From an uncultured bacterium (lineage in GTDB: Bacteria > Verrucomicrobiota > Kiritimatiellia > PWTM01): 64,000 nt of DNA. The stretch lies in NCBI GenBank assembly GCA_937139365.1, contig CAKZPT010000041.1, forward strand, positions 1 through 64,000, in the 5' to 3' direction. Position numbers and translations under genes: made by a program. Below the pieces are notes generated by a model that did no database searches, was not told the origin of the DNA, and saw nothing but the letters and a program-made list of their open reading frames with translations. Shown piece by piece: positions 24,657 through 35,266 of this stretch (position 1 is the stretch's first letter; every line of letters begins with the position of its first letter).

Positions 24657-25685
24657 GTGCCGCCCCCATCCCTCCCCTTCGAGCAGCCAATCCTCGAACT
24701 CGAACAAAAACTCCGCGAGCTGCGGCAGTTCAGCGAGGAACAAGACATCGACGTCTCCGGCGAAGTCCAGCGCATCGAGGAAAAAATCCGCGAGCTGCGC
24801 CGCAAGATCTACGCCGAGCTGACGCCGTGGCAGAAGGTGCAGGTGGCGCGGCACCCCCAACGGCCTTACGCGCGCGACTACATCGCTTTGGCGATGACGG
24901 ATTTTGTCGAGCTACACGGAGACCGTCGGCACGCGGACGACGCCGCGATCGTGGGGGGGTTCGCGACGCTGCGCGGGCGGCGGATCATGGTGATCGGCAC
25001 GCAGAAAGGCCGCGACACCAAAAGCAACGTCCAGTGCCACTTCGGCTGTGCGTATCCCGAGGGCTACCGCAAGGCCCTGCGGCTGATGCAGCTGGCCGCG
25101 AAGTTCGGCCGTCCGATCCTCACCCTGATCGATACCCCCGGCGCCTACCCCGGCATCGAATCGGAGGAGCGCCACATCGCCGAGGCGATCGCGGTCAATC
25201 TGCGCGAGATGTTCGCCCTGCCGGTGCCGATCGTCGTGTGCGTGATCGGCGAGGGGGGCAGCGGCGGCGCGCTCGGCATCGGCGTCGGCGACCGGGTCCT
25301 CATCCTCGAGCACGCCTACTACTCGGTGATCTCGCCCGAGGGGTGCGCCGCGATTCTCTGGAAGGACCGGGTCTACGCCGACCGCGCCGCGGAAGTCCTG
25401 AAGCTGACGGCCCGGGACCTGCTGGGCCTGGGCATCGTCGACGAGGTCGTCCCCGAGCCCGATGGCGGGGCCCACGCCGATCCCCCCCGGGCGGCCGCCA
25501 CGCTGGCCGACGCGGTGGTCCGCGCCCTGGACGAGCTGGGTGGCATCCCGTCGGAGCGCCGGCTCGAAGAGCGCTATCGAAAATTCCGCCGGCATGGCGT
25601 ATGGACAGAGGCCGACCCGCCGCCGCCCGCACAGGAGCCGGGGGGCGGACCAGCGGCAGAGCCGTTCGTTCCGGCCAAAGGCTGA
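24657..25685 (+). CDS. accA: Acetyl-CoA carboxylase carboxyltransferase subunit alpha
   Basis: AccA, with AccD, transfers carboxyl from biotin to acetyl-CoA in fatty-acid synthesis. The N-terminal helical segment (QPILELEQKLRELRQF) is followed by the crotonase core, with GDRRHADDAAIVGGFA, TQKGRDTKSNVQCHFG, LIDTPGAYPGIESEERH and GEGGSGGALGIGVGD. The GTG at 24657 has GGAGG six bases upstream and is the likely start; the track's TTG would place that Shine-Dalgarno inside the gene. A proline-rich C-terminal extension (about 25 residues) is added to the normal fold. No accD is present here. Confidence 0.95.
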   Translation: MPPPSLPFEQPILELEQKLRELRQFSEEQDIDVSGEVQRIEEKIRELRRKIYAELTPWQKVQVARHPQRPYARDYIALAMTDFVELHGDRRHADDAAIVGGFATLRGRRIMVIGTQKGRDTKSNVQCHFGCAYPEGYRKALRLMQLAAKFGRPILTLIDTPGAYPGIESEERHIAEAIAVNLREMFALPVPIVVCVIGEGGSGGALGIGVGDRVLILEHAYYSVISPEGCAAILWKDRVYADRAAEVLKLTARDLLGLGIVDEVVPEPDGGAHADPPRAAATLADAVVRALDELGGIPSERRLEERYRKFRRHGVWTEADPPPPAQEPGGGPAAEPFVPAKG

Positions 25686-25712
25686 CACCCGCCGCACCGG
25701 GTGGAAGTTGGC

Positions 25713-26432
25713 TCACTCGAGGATAGACATCGCCTCCGCCGCGGCCTGGCAGCGTCGCACCTGCTGCTCGTACTCCTGGACCCTGGAGGGCGGCAAGTTC
25801 GCCGCGCGCGCCAGGCGCAATGCTTCCTCGGCGGTCCGCCGGGCTCGCTGGTACTCCCCGCTGACGTAGTACGCCTCGGCCAGCGTGCTCCAGACGTGGA
25901 AATCCGCCGGGGCGATCATCAGCGCCTCGTGAGCCAGTCGGATAGCCTGCTGGCCGTCGCGAAAACGGATGTCCCTCGCCGTGGCGAAAAGCCACGCGAG
26001 ATTGTTGAGCGGGATGTAATCCTGGCGGTCCAGCATGACCGCCCGCATCAGGACATTGGTCGCCTCGGCGTACCGTTCCAGGGCGATGTAGGAGGTGCCC
26101 AGTCCCAACATCGCCCGCCGGTTTTCGGGATCCATTTCGAGGGCGCCCAGGAACAATTGCACCGCGCGCTCATGGTTGCCCAGACGCGCATGGAAGAACC
26201 CCTCCTCCAGCGTCGGCTGGGCGGCGGCGGCCCGCGGGGACACCGCGGATGCGGCTCGGGGCGCCGCGCCCGTCGACACCGCCGGCCCGGCCTGGGCCAC
26301 CGCCGCACCGCCGGCGGCCGGAGGAGGGAGGGCGGAGGCCGGGGTATCGTCCGCCCAAAGCCGCCCGGCGGCGAACGTTACGATCGCCGCGGCCGCCGCG
26401 GTCCGCACACTGCTCCCACACGCCTTCTTCAT
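25713..26432 (-). CDS. Exported tetratricopeptide-repeat protein
   Basis: The 239-residue protein has a signal peptide (SSVRTAAAAAIVTFAAGRLWA) and an alanine/proline linker. At least three TPR-like units follow (LEEGFFHARLGNHERAVQLFLGALEMDPENRRAML, LGLGTSYIALERYAEATNVLMRAV, WSTLAEAYYVSGEYQRARRTAEEAL). Its start overlaps the cdaR stop by ATGA, placing it last in the ftsH-folP-cdaA-cdaR operon. A scaffold role at the envelope is inferred; no partner can be named. Confidence 0.8.
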   Translation of the reverse strand: MKKACGSSVRTAAAAAIVTFAAGRLWADDTPASALPPPAAGGAAVAQAGPAVSTGAAPRAASAVSPRAAAAQPTLEEGFFHARLGNHERAVQLFLGALEMDPENRRAMLGLGTSYIALERYAEATNVLMRAVMLDRQDYIPLNNLAWLFATARDIRFRDGQQAIRLAHEALMIAPADFHVWSTLAEAYYVSGEYQRARRTAEEALRLARAANLPPSRVQEYEQQVRRCQAAAEAMSILE

Positions 26433-27382
26433 TTCGCGAGTCTGACCCTCACCGAGGGCGGTTCCACCAGCACCGCGCGCGCGCCCGATGGCGGCGCAAC
26501 GCGGACCCGGAGCTCATAGGTTTGGTCCCGTTCGACGCCGGCGGCGTCCACAAATGCCGTCAGGGACTCCGGTACAAGCCCGCTCAGCAAGGCCGCCCGG
26601 CCCTGGAGTTGGACGCGAACGGTCGCGGGCTCGACGAGAACATGGCACACCCGGCCGGGATGGACAAGCACCATCACCGGCACCTCCGCGAATTCGCGCG
26701 TGGCGGCGTGCTCCACGATCTCCACCCCCACGCTCACCCGGTCCGGGTCCAGCCGGGCGGCGGGCAGCGCCAGCAGCGGCGCGAGGCCGGCGCGGACGCG
26801 GAAGGACTGCACCCGTCCCTGGAGGTCGATCGGCTGCGTGTGCACCCTTTCGATCTCCTCGAGCCGCGACAGCGGCCCCCGCAGGGTCACCGTCGCCGGC
26901 GTGCAGGTCACCGCGCTGATCTCGTAGCCCTCCGGTGGCGCGTCTTGAAACTCCGCGCGCACGGGCACCTGCCGCTCGCCTTCGTCGTCGATGCCGAACT
27001 CGACGCGGGACGGTTCGAAGCGCACCGCCCGCGCCCCGCCGGTCCAGCCGCGCACATGGACGGGCTTGAGATCCACCGCCTGCCGGCTGTCCCTGCCGGC
27101 CGCGGGCACGTGGATGACTTCGATGCGCAGACGGTCGCGATCCAGCTGAATGAGGTCCGACCGGGCACCGCGGAACCAGACGTCCACCGTTTCGGCCGAC
27201 TGATCGAGCACCGTTTTGCCGGTCCCCGCCTCGATGCGCACCGGCACATCTTGGACGACCTGCTCGAAGCTGATCGCCTCGCGGATCGCGTACCAGACCG
27301 CCGTGGCCAGCGCGACCGAGAGCAAGGCGATCCAGCGGTTGGCGGCCCCGTAGTTCCGAGCGTCATGGATCGGGTCATCCAC
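26429..27382 (-). CDS. cdaR: YbbR-domain regulator of diadenylate cyclase (CdaR-like)
   Basis: The 317-residue protein has one N-terminal membrane span (NRWIALLSVALATAVWYAIRE) followed by consecutive YbbR-type beta domains. Recurrent patterns such as VPVRIEAGTG, VPVRAEFQDAPPEGYEISAVTCTPATVTLRGP and VPVMVLVHPG mark them. In Firmicutes such proteins bind and modulate CdaA on the outer face of the membrane. It overlaps cdaA by 8 bases, supporting the same role here. Confidence 0.85.
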   Translation of the reverse strand: MDDPIHDARNYGAANRWIALLSVALATAVWYAIREAISFEQVVQDVPVRIEAGTGKTVLDQSAETVDVWFRGARSDLIQLDRDRLRIEVIHVPAAGRDSRQAVDLKPVHVRGWTGGARAVRFEPSRVEFGIDDEGERQVPVRAEFQDAPPEGYEISAVTCTPATVTLRGPLSRLEEIERVHTQPIDLQGRVQSFRVRAGLAPLLALPAARLDPDRVSVGVEIVEHAATREFAEVPVMVLVHPGRVCHVLVEPATVRVQLQGRAALLSGLVPESLTAFVDAAGVERDQTYELRVRVAPPSGARAVLVEPPSVRVRLAK

Positions 27383-28232
27383 GGTCGCTGTCCTCCGCCT
27401 CGACGTCCTCGGAAACTGCCGAGGCAGCGTTCATCACCCCTCGCCACCGGCGCAGGCCGGCCCGCTGGCGGGCGCGATGCAGTACCGCGCCCAGTGTCCG
27501 GCGAAGCCGCTCCTCGTCCAAGCCGCGGCTAAGGCGGCCGTTCAACGCCACCGAGATCGCCCCCGTCTCCTCCGAGACGACGACGACCACCGCGTCGGTC
27601 TCCTCCGTCAGGCCGAGCGCCGCGCGATGGCGGGTCCCGAGCGTCCGCGCCGCCTCGTCCTGCTGGGACAGCGGAAACACACAGCCCGCGGCGACGATGC
27701 GGTTGCCGCGGATGATCACGCCGCCGTCGTGGAGGGGGGTGTGAGGGAAAAAGAGCGTGGCCAACAGTTCCTGGGTCACGACCGCGTCGATGGGCTTCCC
27801 CGTCTCTTGGACCGGCCGGGTGCCGATCTGGCGCTCGATGGCGATCAGGGCGCCGATCTTTCGCTCGGAAAGCAGCACCGCGGCCTCGACGATGGCGTCC
27901 ACGAGGCTCCGTTCCCGCGCAGTCATCCCGAACATGTGAGGCTTGCCGACCTCCGCGAGGGCCCGGCGGATTTCGGGCTGGAAGATCACCACCAGCGCGA
28001 CGGCCAGGTAGACCGAGAAGCGCTGCAGCAGCCAATAGAGCGCATCCATTCGGAAAAGCCGGGTCAGGACCGTCAGGAGCACGAGAACCACGATCAGTCC
28101 GGTCAGCACTTGCGCGCCGCGGGTACCGCGGAAGAATTGGATGGTGAAGTAAAAAAGCACGGACAGGACGGCAATCTCCAGCAGGCCGGCGAAGCCCGGC
28201 CAGGGAAACCGCTCAATCCATGCCCACGCCAT
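27375..28232 (-). CDS. cdaA: Diadenylate cyclase (c-di-AMP synthase, CdaA type)
   Basis: Three N-terminal membrane segments (GLLEIAVLSVLFYFTIQFF, GLIVVLVLLTVLTRLF, FSVYLAVALVVIF) precede a DAC domain. The catalytic motifs are DGG in PLHDGGVIIRGN and RHR in GTRHRAALGLTEETDAVVVVVSEE. The family norm is DGA, so the DGG is a conservative variant. Two ATP molecules are joined to c-di-AMP, a signal tied to cell wall and potassium balance. It overlaps folP by 20 bases and cdaR by 8. Confidence 0.93.
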   Translation of the reverse strand: MAWAWIERFPWPGFAGLLEIAVLSVLFYFTIQFFRGTRGAQVLTGLIVVLVLLTVLTRLFRMDALYWLLQRFSVYLAVALVVIFQPEIRRALAEVGKPHMFGMTARERSLVDAIVEAAVLLSERKIGALIAIERQIGTRPVQETGKPIDAVVTQELLATLFFPHTPLHDGGVIIRGNRIVAAGCVFPLSQQDEAARTLGTRHRAALGLTEETDAVVVVVSEETGAISVALNGRLSRGLDEERLRRTLGAVLHRARQRAGLRRWRGVMNAASAVSEDVEAEDSDRG

Positions 28233-29084
28233 GCCGGAGACCCTCGGCGGCCATCCTATCCGCGACGCTCATCGCGTCGCAACTGTCGCGGACATCGTGG
28301 ACCCGGACGATGTCCGCTCCGTTCAGCACCGCCCACACCGCCAGCGCCAGGCTGCCGGCCCGGCGTTCGTGGACCGGCCGGCCCGTCAGGTGCCCGACCA
28401 CGCTTTTGCGCGACACGCCGACGAGCACCGGCCGCCCCAGGGCGGCCAGCCGCGGCAGCGCCGCCAGCAACGCGAGGTTGTGCTCGGGCGTCTTGCCAAA
28501 ACCGATCCCGGGATCGAGCACCACCTGCTCCCGCCCGATGCCCGCCGCGGCGGCCGCCTCCAACCGTTCGCGCAGGAAGTCCGCCACCTCCGCCACGACG
28601 TCGCTGTAGGCCGGGGCCCGCTGCATCGTCGCCGGCTCCCCCTGCATGTGCATCAGCACGGCGCCAGCCCCGAACTCTCGGATCACCTCCGCCATCGCGG
28701 GATCGCGCAACGCCGAGACGTCGTTGACGATGTCCGCCCCGGCCTCGAGCGCCGCCCGGGCGACCGCCGCGCGCCGGGTGTCGACGGAGATCGGCACCGA
28801 AACGCGCCGGCGCAGTTCACGGACCACCGTTTCCACCCGCGCCTGCTCGGCCTCGGGCGGCACCGGGTCGGCGCCGGGCCGGGTTGACTCGCCCCCGACA
28901 TCGATGACGTCGGCCCCCTCCCCGGCCATCTCCACGCCCCGGGCGACCGCCCGCTCCGGATCCAGGTACAGGCCGCCGTCCGAGAAGGAGTCCGGGGTGA
29001 CGTTGAGAATGCCCATCACGAGGGTACGCCGGCCGCAGAGGAGCGTCCGGGCCCGGCAACGCCAGAGGCGTTCGACGCGGGCGT

Positions 29085-29088
<4 letters not shown>
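28213..29088 (-). CDS. folP: Dihydropteroate synthase
   Basis: The enzyme joins p-aminobenzoate to dihydropterin diphosphate in folate synthesis. Motifs are complete: VMGILNVTPDSFSDGG, DVIDVGGESTRPGADPV, PISVDTRRAAVARAALEAGADIVNDVS, LDPGIGFGKTPEHNLALL and LVGVSRKSVVG. The start is GTG 29088, which overlaps the ftsH stop (GTGA); the track ORF begins upstream inside ftsH. ftsH-folP-cdaA order is common in bacteria. Confidence 0.95.
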
Positions 29089-31037
<1,949 letters not shown>

Positions 31038-31292
31038 GCGGATCTCCTGACCGGCCGATCACTGTACCACTCCGCTCCCCCCCTGCAAAGCCGCGACGCC
31101 GCGTTGGCATCGCGCGGCCGCGGCGCGTCCGTCCCCGAGGCCGCCGCGCGCGCACCAGGAGAATGCCGGCGTCGCCCAATGTTTGGACAACCGGCGAACG
31201 TAATGCCCCAAGGATTGGACGCGGGACCCGCGGCGGGTGCGCGGGTTGCCTGGGCCGGCCTGGCGGAGTAGCCTGCGGACGAACTGGAGTCA

Positions 31293-31655
31293 ATGGACAT
31301 GAAGGCGAGGAACATCCGCGGAGCCGCCGTGATCGTCGCGGCCGGCCTGGGCATCGCGGCCAACGGCTGTGTCAGTGGCCAGGCGGAGCGGCCGGCGTTC
31401 GAACGCATGCGGACGAAGGAGATCTACAGCATCCGTTACGACTTGCCCACGCAGCACCTGACGGTGGTCACCCGGACGGGCGATGTCCTCGAATTCGAGA
31501 ACGTGGCCCCCGCGATTGTGGACGGCCTCCGCACCGCGAAGGACCAGGACGCGTATTTCCGCGAGCAGATCAGGGGACGGCTGCCGTTCAAGGCGATGGA
31601 GTTTCCTGCGCCCGTCCCGCCGGCGGCTCCGAACGCGACGCCGACTCCGCCGTAA
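31293..31655 (+). CDS. KTSC-domain probable lipoprotein
   Basis: The 120-residue protein has a signal peptide ending at a cysteine (GLGIAANGC) that could be lipidated, though the lipobox is imperfect. The rest resembles the KTSC domain: IRYDLPTQHLTVVTRTGDVLEFENVAPAIVDGLRTAKDQDAYFREQIRGRLPF. The function of KTSC is not established. GGAG lies five bases upstream of the ATG. Its last 68 bases overlap the convergent DHH gene on the other strand. Confidence 0.7.
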   Translation: MDMKARNIRGAAVIVAAGLGIAANGCVSGQAERPAFERMRTKEIYSIRYDLPTQHLTVVTRTGDVLEFENVAPAIVDGLRTAKDQDAYFREQIRGRLPFKAMEFPAPVPPAAPNATPTPP

Positions 31656-32742
31656 GCCCCGCCGCCCCCGCGGCCAGCGGGCGCGAGCGCATGTCGGGGG
31701 CCCGCTTGATGCCCCGGGTCCGCCGCTCCATCCGGCGCAGCAGCGCCGAGCGCACCGACTCCAGCAATTCCTGCCGCGCCGGCGCGTCGAGTCCCGGCAC
31801 CGGAATCGCCGCGGCCGCCAGCCGGTCGTGCCCGCCGGCGGACCCGCGTAAGCCGACCGCCGCACGGATCAGCGCGCCGCACGCAGCGTTGCGCCGGTTG
31901 CTGCGGATGGAGACCAGTAGCTGGTCGCGGTGAAAGGCCGTGCAGAACGCGTGGCTGACGCGCTCCAGCCGGGCAAGACGATCGGCGATTTCCGGGACGA
32001 TGTCGGCGTGAGGCACCTCGGGCAGGTGCGACCAGGCGACGCGTCCGTACAGCCGCGCGTTGGCGATGGCTTGCTGCAGTAGCGAAAAATACGCCGCCGG
32101 CAGCGGGGCGTGCTTGATCAGGCCCAGCAGCCGAAGGCTGGCCTGCGGCAACAGGGCGAGGTAAGCAGCACGGTCGAGCGCCGACCCACCGCGGGTGAAG
32201 TCCATCGTCTCGGTCTCGATCGCGTAGACCATGCATGCCGCCAGCCACGTCGGCGGCGTCAGCCCGGCCGCGGCCATCAGATCATAGACGATGGAGGTGC
32301 AGGCCCCCACCGAAGGTCGGACGTCCGACCATTCCAACGCGGGTCCGCGCCGGCCGCCGCCAGGGTCCGGGTGGTGGTCCACGACGGCGATCGGACGCAT
32401 CCAGTCGGGGAGCGTGACCTTCCCTGTGCCCGGCCGGACATCCACGACGACCGCTGGCACGCGGCGGCGCGCCGGCCGCAACGCGGCCAGGTCCCAGAGC
32501 CGGTATCGGAAATGCCGCACCATCTCGCGGTTTTCCGCGCGCTCCACCGCCCCGCTGTACACGATGCGGCTGTGAACGCCGAAGCGCCGCTCGAGCATCA
32601 GGTGAAGGCCGCCCGCCGACGCGAGGGCGTCGGGATCGGGATAGTCGTGCGGGACGATCGCGACGCGGGCGCGGGGGGGCAGAATCCGCCCGAGCGCCTC
32701 CAGCCGTTCGGTAGCCGAAAGATTGTCCATTGCGCGCTCCAT
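31588..32742 (-). CDS. DHH/DHHA1 phosphoesterase (NrnA-like oligoribonuclease/pAp phosphatase family)
   Basis: The DHH signature is visible as IVPHDYPDPDALASAGGLHLML, VVVDVRPG and AVVDHHPDPGGG. A C-terminal DHHA1 segment (RGSAGGHDRLAAAAIPV) follows. These manganese enzymes degrade nanoRNA and pAp; some members cleave c-di-AMP products (pApA), of interest given cdaA nearby, but the exact substrate cannot be read. I start at ATG 32742 (MERAMDN); MDN at 32730 is equally possible. The C-terminal ~45 residues are low-complexity and overlap the KTSC gene. Confidence 0.82.
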   Translation of the reverse strand: MERAMDNLSATERLEALGRILPPRARVAIVPHDYPDPDALASAGGLHLMLERRFGVHSRIVYSGAVERAENREMVRHFRYRLWDLAALRPARRRVPAVVVDVRPGTGKVTLPDWMRPIAVVDHHPDPGGGRRGPALEWSDVRPSVGACTSIVYDLMAAAGLTPPTWLAACMVYAIETETMDFTRGGSALDRAAYLALLPQASLRLLGLIKHAPLPAAYFSLLQQAIANARLYGRVAWSHLPEVPHADIVPEIADRLARLERVSHAFCTAFHRDQLLVSIRSNRRNAACGALIRAAVGLRGSAGGHDRLAAAAIPVPGLDAPARQELLESVRSALLRRMERRTRGIKRAPDMRSRPLAAGAAGLTAESASRSEPPAGRAQETPSP

Positions 32743-32860
32743 GATAGGCCGTCGCACCCGCCGCGCACAAGGAAGGGAACGCGGCGCCGTGGAGCCACCC
32801 TCCCATTGACCGAGCTGGAAACGGGAGATAACGCCGCGACGGAGAGGAAATGGGACAACG

Positions 32861-34218
32861 GTGAAACGAAATACGTGGCCGGGAACGGCGGTGCTGATGG
32901 TCATGTGGACGGGTGGCGCGGTGGCGCTGGGGGCGGAGGTTCCGCTGGGCGGCGAGGCCGGCGGCTGGCGGTGCGCCGCGCCACGCGCGGAAATCGCGCC
33001 GCGGTTCGAGTGGAACGCTATGCGCCGCGAGTGGAGGATTCGCGCCGACGACTGCGAGAGCCGCTCGGGCTGGTGGTGGCGGCAGATGGCAGTCACCGGC
33101 GGCCAATGCTATGCCTTCCGCGTCCGGGCGTTGCCGCGCAACGTGACGAACACGCTGCGAAGCGTGGTCGCACGTCTGATCTGGCAGGCGGCGGACGGTC
33201 AGCGCGCGCGGCTTGACCCGCCGCTGTACACGCCGCGCGTCGTCACCGACCGACCAGCGTCGGAGCCGGAGCATCCCGTTGAGGCGGACCGGTCGCCGGA
33301 CGGCTGGCTCGAATTGCGGGGCGTTTACGCCACGCCGAGCAACGCCGCGGCGGCGGTGGTCGAGCTGCACCTGCGGTGGGCGCCGGGGGGCGAGGTCGCC
33401 TGGCGCGACGCCGAACTGACGCCCGTGCCGCCACTGCCGCCGCGGATCGTACGGGTGGCGGCCGTCCACTGCGGCCCGTGGCCGGGCGCGACCTCGCGGA
33501 CAAGCCTCCGCAGTTCGCGCCGCTAATCGAGGAAGCGGGACGGCGCGACGCCGACCTCGTGGTGCTGCCGGAGGTGCTGACGTACTACCGCACCGGCCGG
33601 CCCATGGCGGAGGTAGCCGAACCGATTCCGGGGCCGTCCACCGAATTCTTCGGAGCACTGGCCCGGCGGTTCAACCTCTACATCGTCGCGGGCCTGGTCG
33701 AACGGGACGGGCGGCGGATCTACAACACGGCCGCTCTGGACGGCCCCCGGGGCACCGTCGAGGGAATCTACCGTAAGGTCACGCTGCCGCGCAGCGAGAT
33801 CGAGGAGGGGGTCCATTTTGGCACGGAGTACCCGGTGTTCGACACGCGGTTCGGACGCCTCGGGATCATGATTTGCTACGACGGGTTCTTTCCCGAGGTG
33901 GCCCGCCAACTGGCGTTGAACGGCGCGGAGTTGATCGCGTGGCCGGTGTGGGAGTGCAACCCGTTGCTGGCGGCCGCCCGCGCCTGCGAAAACCATGTGT
34001 GGCTGGTCAGCAGCACCTACATGGATCCCCACGACCACTGGATGATCACCGGCATGTACGATCCTGCCGGCCAGCTCGTGGTTCAGGCGACGGAATGGGG
34101 AACGCTGGCCTTCGCCGAAATCGACCTCCATCGCCGACACTTGTGGTACAGTCTGGGCGATTTCAAGGCCGAGTGGCCGCGGCACCGGCAGCCGTGGAAC
34201 GAGCCGGCACGGCGGTGA
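32861..34218 (+). pseudogene. Exported carbon-nitrogen (nitrilase-family) hydrolase, one frameshift
   Basis: The first frame gives a signal peptide (GTAVLMVMWTGGAVALGAE) and a beta-sandwich-like carbohydrate/galactose-binding type region ending at PPRIVRVAAVHC. Near 33470 the homology moves to another frame (RPVAGRDLADKPPQFAPLIEEAG) and continues as a nitrilase fold. The Glu-Lys-Cys triad is visible: VVLPEVLTYY, IYRKVTLPR and GIMICYDGFFPE. One missing base (TGCGG for TGCCGG) would restore a 450-residue protein. It may be a sequencing error or a recent pseudogene. It likely hydrolyses an amide outside the cytoplasm. The aldo/keto reductase follows 31 bases later. Confidence 0.8.
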
Positions 34219-34249
34219 GGCCGGCGGCGGCCGGGCGAGGAGCTTGCGT

Positions 34250-35241
34250 ATGGAGTTCAGGGAGCTGGGACGGAGCGGAATCCGCGTTTCGTGCATCGGA
34301 CTCGGCACGTAGTCCATCGGCGGCGGCACATGGTGGGGCCTTTCGGACGATGGCGAAGCCGTCCGGACCATCCAGGCGGCGCTGGACCACGAGGTGAATC
34401 TGATCGACACGGCGCCGATGTACGACTTCGGCCATGCCGAGGAGCTGGTTGGGCGGGCGATCCGCGGACGTCGCGAGCGCGTGGTGCTGGCACCAAGTGC
34501 GGCCTGTGGCACGCCGATGGGCGTGGCATCCCCTGGTTCGAGTTCGAGGGCCGCACCATCCGCCGCTCACTTCGGCCGGACACGATCCGGATCGAAATCG
34601 AGGAGAGCCTCCGCCGGCTGGGCGTGGACTGCCTTGACCTCTACCAGACCCACTGGCCGGCCGTGCCGCCCGAGGCCACGCCGATCGCCGACACGATGGA
34701 GTGCCTGCTCGACCTCAAGCGGCAAGGCAAGATCCGCGCCATCGGCGCCTCGAACGTGACGTGCGCCCAGATGGACGAGTACCGCTCCGTCGGCGGGCTG
34801 GACGCATGTCAGCCGCGCTACAGCCTGCTGGACCTCCGCATCGAGGCCGACGTCCTCCCCTATTGCCACCGGCACGGCATCGCGGTGCTGGCCTATTCCC
34901 CCCTCGAGCAGGGACTCTTGACGGGCCGGATCGGAATGGATCGTCGGTTTGCGCGGGGGGAGTTTCGGAACACGATCCCCTGGTTCCGCCCTTCGAACCG
35001 AGCGCGCGTGCTCGGCATGCTCGACGGCTGGCGAGACCTCTGCGAGGCGCACCGCTGTACGCTCGGCCAGCTCGTGTTGGCCTGGACGGTGGCCCAGTCC
35101 GGCCTGACGGTGGCGCTGGTCGGCGCGCGCAAGGTGGCCCACGCTCTCGAGAACGCCGCGGCGGGCGATCTGCGGCTCGACGACGTCGCGCTGACACGCA
35201 TGCGCCGCGACGTCGAGGCGTTGGGTGAACCCGCGGAGTGA
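34250..35241 (+). pseudogene. Aldo/keto reductase with an amber codon and a frameshift
   Basis: The start ATG (MEFRELGRSGIRVSCIGLGT) is the usual AKR opening. An in-frame TAG at 34310-34312 falls exactly where the family has Trp (GLGTWxIGG). The frame then continues through LIDTAPMYDFGHAEELVGRAI (catalytic Asp and Tyr) to VVLA. Near 34490 one base is missing, and the second frame resumes with TKCGLWHADG (catalytic Lys), LDLYQTHWP (His) and a full C terminus to PAE. The enzyme would be an NADPH-dependent sugar or carbonyl reductase. Two independent lesions make a real pseudogene likely. Confidence 0.8.
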
Positions 35242-35266
35242 CCGCCGGCGGCCGCAACGTGGCGGC

